Source of the DNA: JACRAR01 sp041674465
GTDB lineage: Bacteria > Pseudomonadota > Gammaproteobacteria > Burkholderiales > Rhodocyclaceae
Assembly: GCA_041674465.1 (NCBI GenBank)
Contig: JBAYVV010000107.1
Span: 1-13,405, forward strand
DNA length: 13,405 nucleotides
Direction: 5' to 3'
Shown here: piece after piece, positions 13,348 to 13,405 of the stretch
Position numbering within the stretch: position 1 is the stretch's first letter
How the letters are laid out: each line of letters opens with the position of its first letter
Program-made: the position numbers and the translations under genes
The notes under the pieces: generated by a model
What the model was told of the DNA's origin: nothing
Database searches by the model: none
The model's input: the letters and a program-made list of their open reading frames with translations, nothing else

Positions 13348-13405
13348 TGGTGCCGGGAACCGGAATCGAACCGGCAAGCCTTATAAGGGCGGCGGATTTT
13401 AAGTC
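13348..13405 (-). tRNA. tRNA-Leu, anticodon UAA (5' part outside the window)
   Basis: The minus strand begins with the end of the anticodon arm: loop CTTAAAA with anticodon TAA, then stem TCCGC. Next come a long variable arm containing CCTTATAAGG, the T arm GCCGG-TTCGATT-CCGGT, the acceptor strand TCCCGGC, discriminator A and an encoded CCA ending at 13348. The long variable arm and the anticodon identify a class II tRNA-Leu reading UUA (and UUG by wobble). About 58 of the expected 85-87 bases are present. Confidence 0.93.

Overview
The window looks like chromosomal DNA of a Gram-negative proteobacterium, most likely a betaproteobacterium. This rests on the moderately high GC of the central genes, the type-I-secretion style RTX protein, the periplasmic BOF-fold protein and the style of the acetone-carboxylase-type operon. 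The taxon is inferred, not proven.

Layout, left to right. (1) 1-3257, plus strand: the 3' part of a very large secreted mosaic protein with seven delta-60 repeats, cadherin-like beta domains, an RTX calcium-binding nonapeptide block and a C-terminal DUF4214 region. Its true start lies left of the window. (2) 3258-3631: intergenic, with a possible decayed IS5-type transposase tail. (3) 10572 down to 3632, minus strand: five co-directional genes with mostly small gaps. The first three encode the beta, alpha and gamma subunits of an acetone-carboxylase-type enzyme (acxA-acxB-acxC order). They are followed by an AraC-family regulator and a spermidine-synthase-like protein. The last two share a reading frame and are separated by one TAA and three codons. 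(4) 10573-11380: an 808-base divergent intergenic stretch with no convincing gene. (5) 11381-12773, plus strand: an exported YgiW/BOF-type OB-fold protein, then a multi-pass membrane protein resembling CTP-dependent lipid-alcohol kinases (dolichol/phytol kinase, CDP-diglyceride synthase superfamily). (6) 12774-13347: gene-poor DNA. (7) 13348-13405, minus strand: the 3' two thirds of a tRNA-Leu with anticodon UAA, cut by the window edge.

How the genes work together: the acx-type enzyme should activate a small ketone by ATP-dependent carboxylation (for acetone, to acetoacetate). The AraC protein behind it is the obvious candidate regulator. The substrate cannot be read from the sequence. Two features set this enzyme apart. 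The alpha subunit begins with about 64 residues of histone-H1-like Lys/Ala/Pro repeats, and the start codon before them has a good ribosome-binding site. The gamma subunit lacks the cysteine pairs that I recall as zinc ligands in the Xanthobacter enzyme. These are the best leads in the window. I see no defence system, CRISPR array or intact mobile element.
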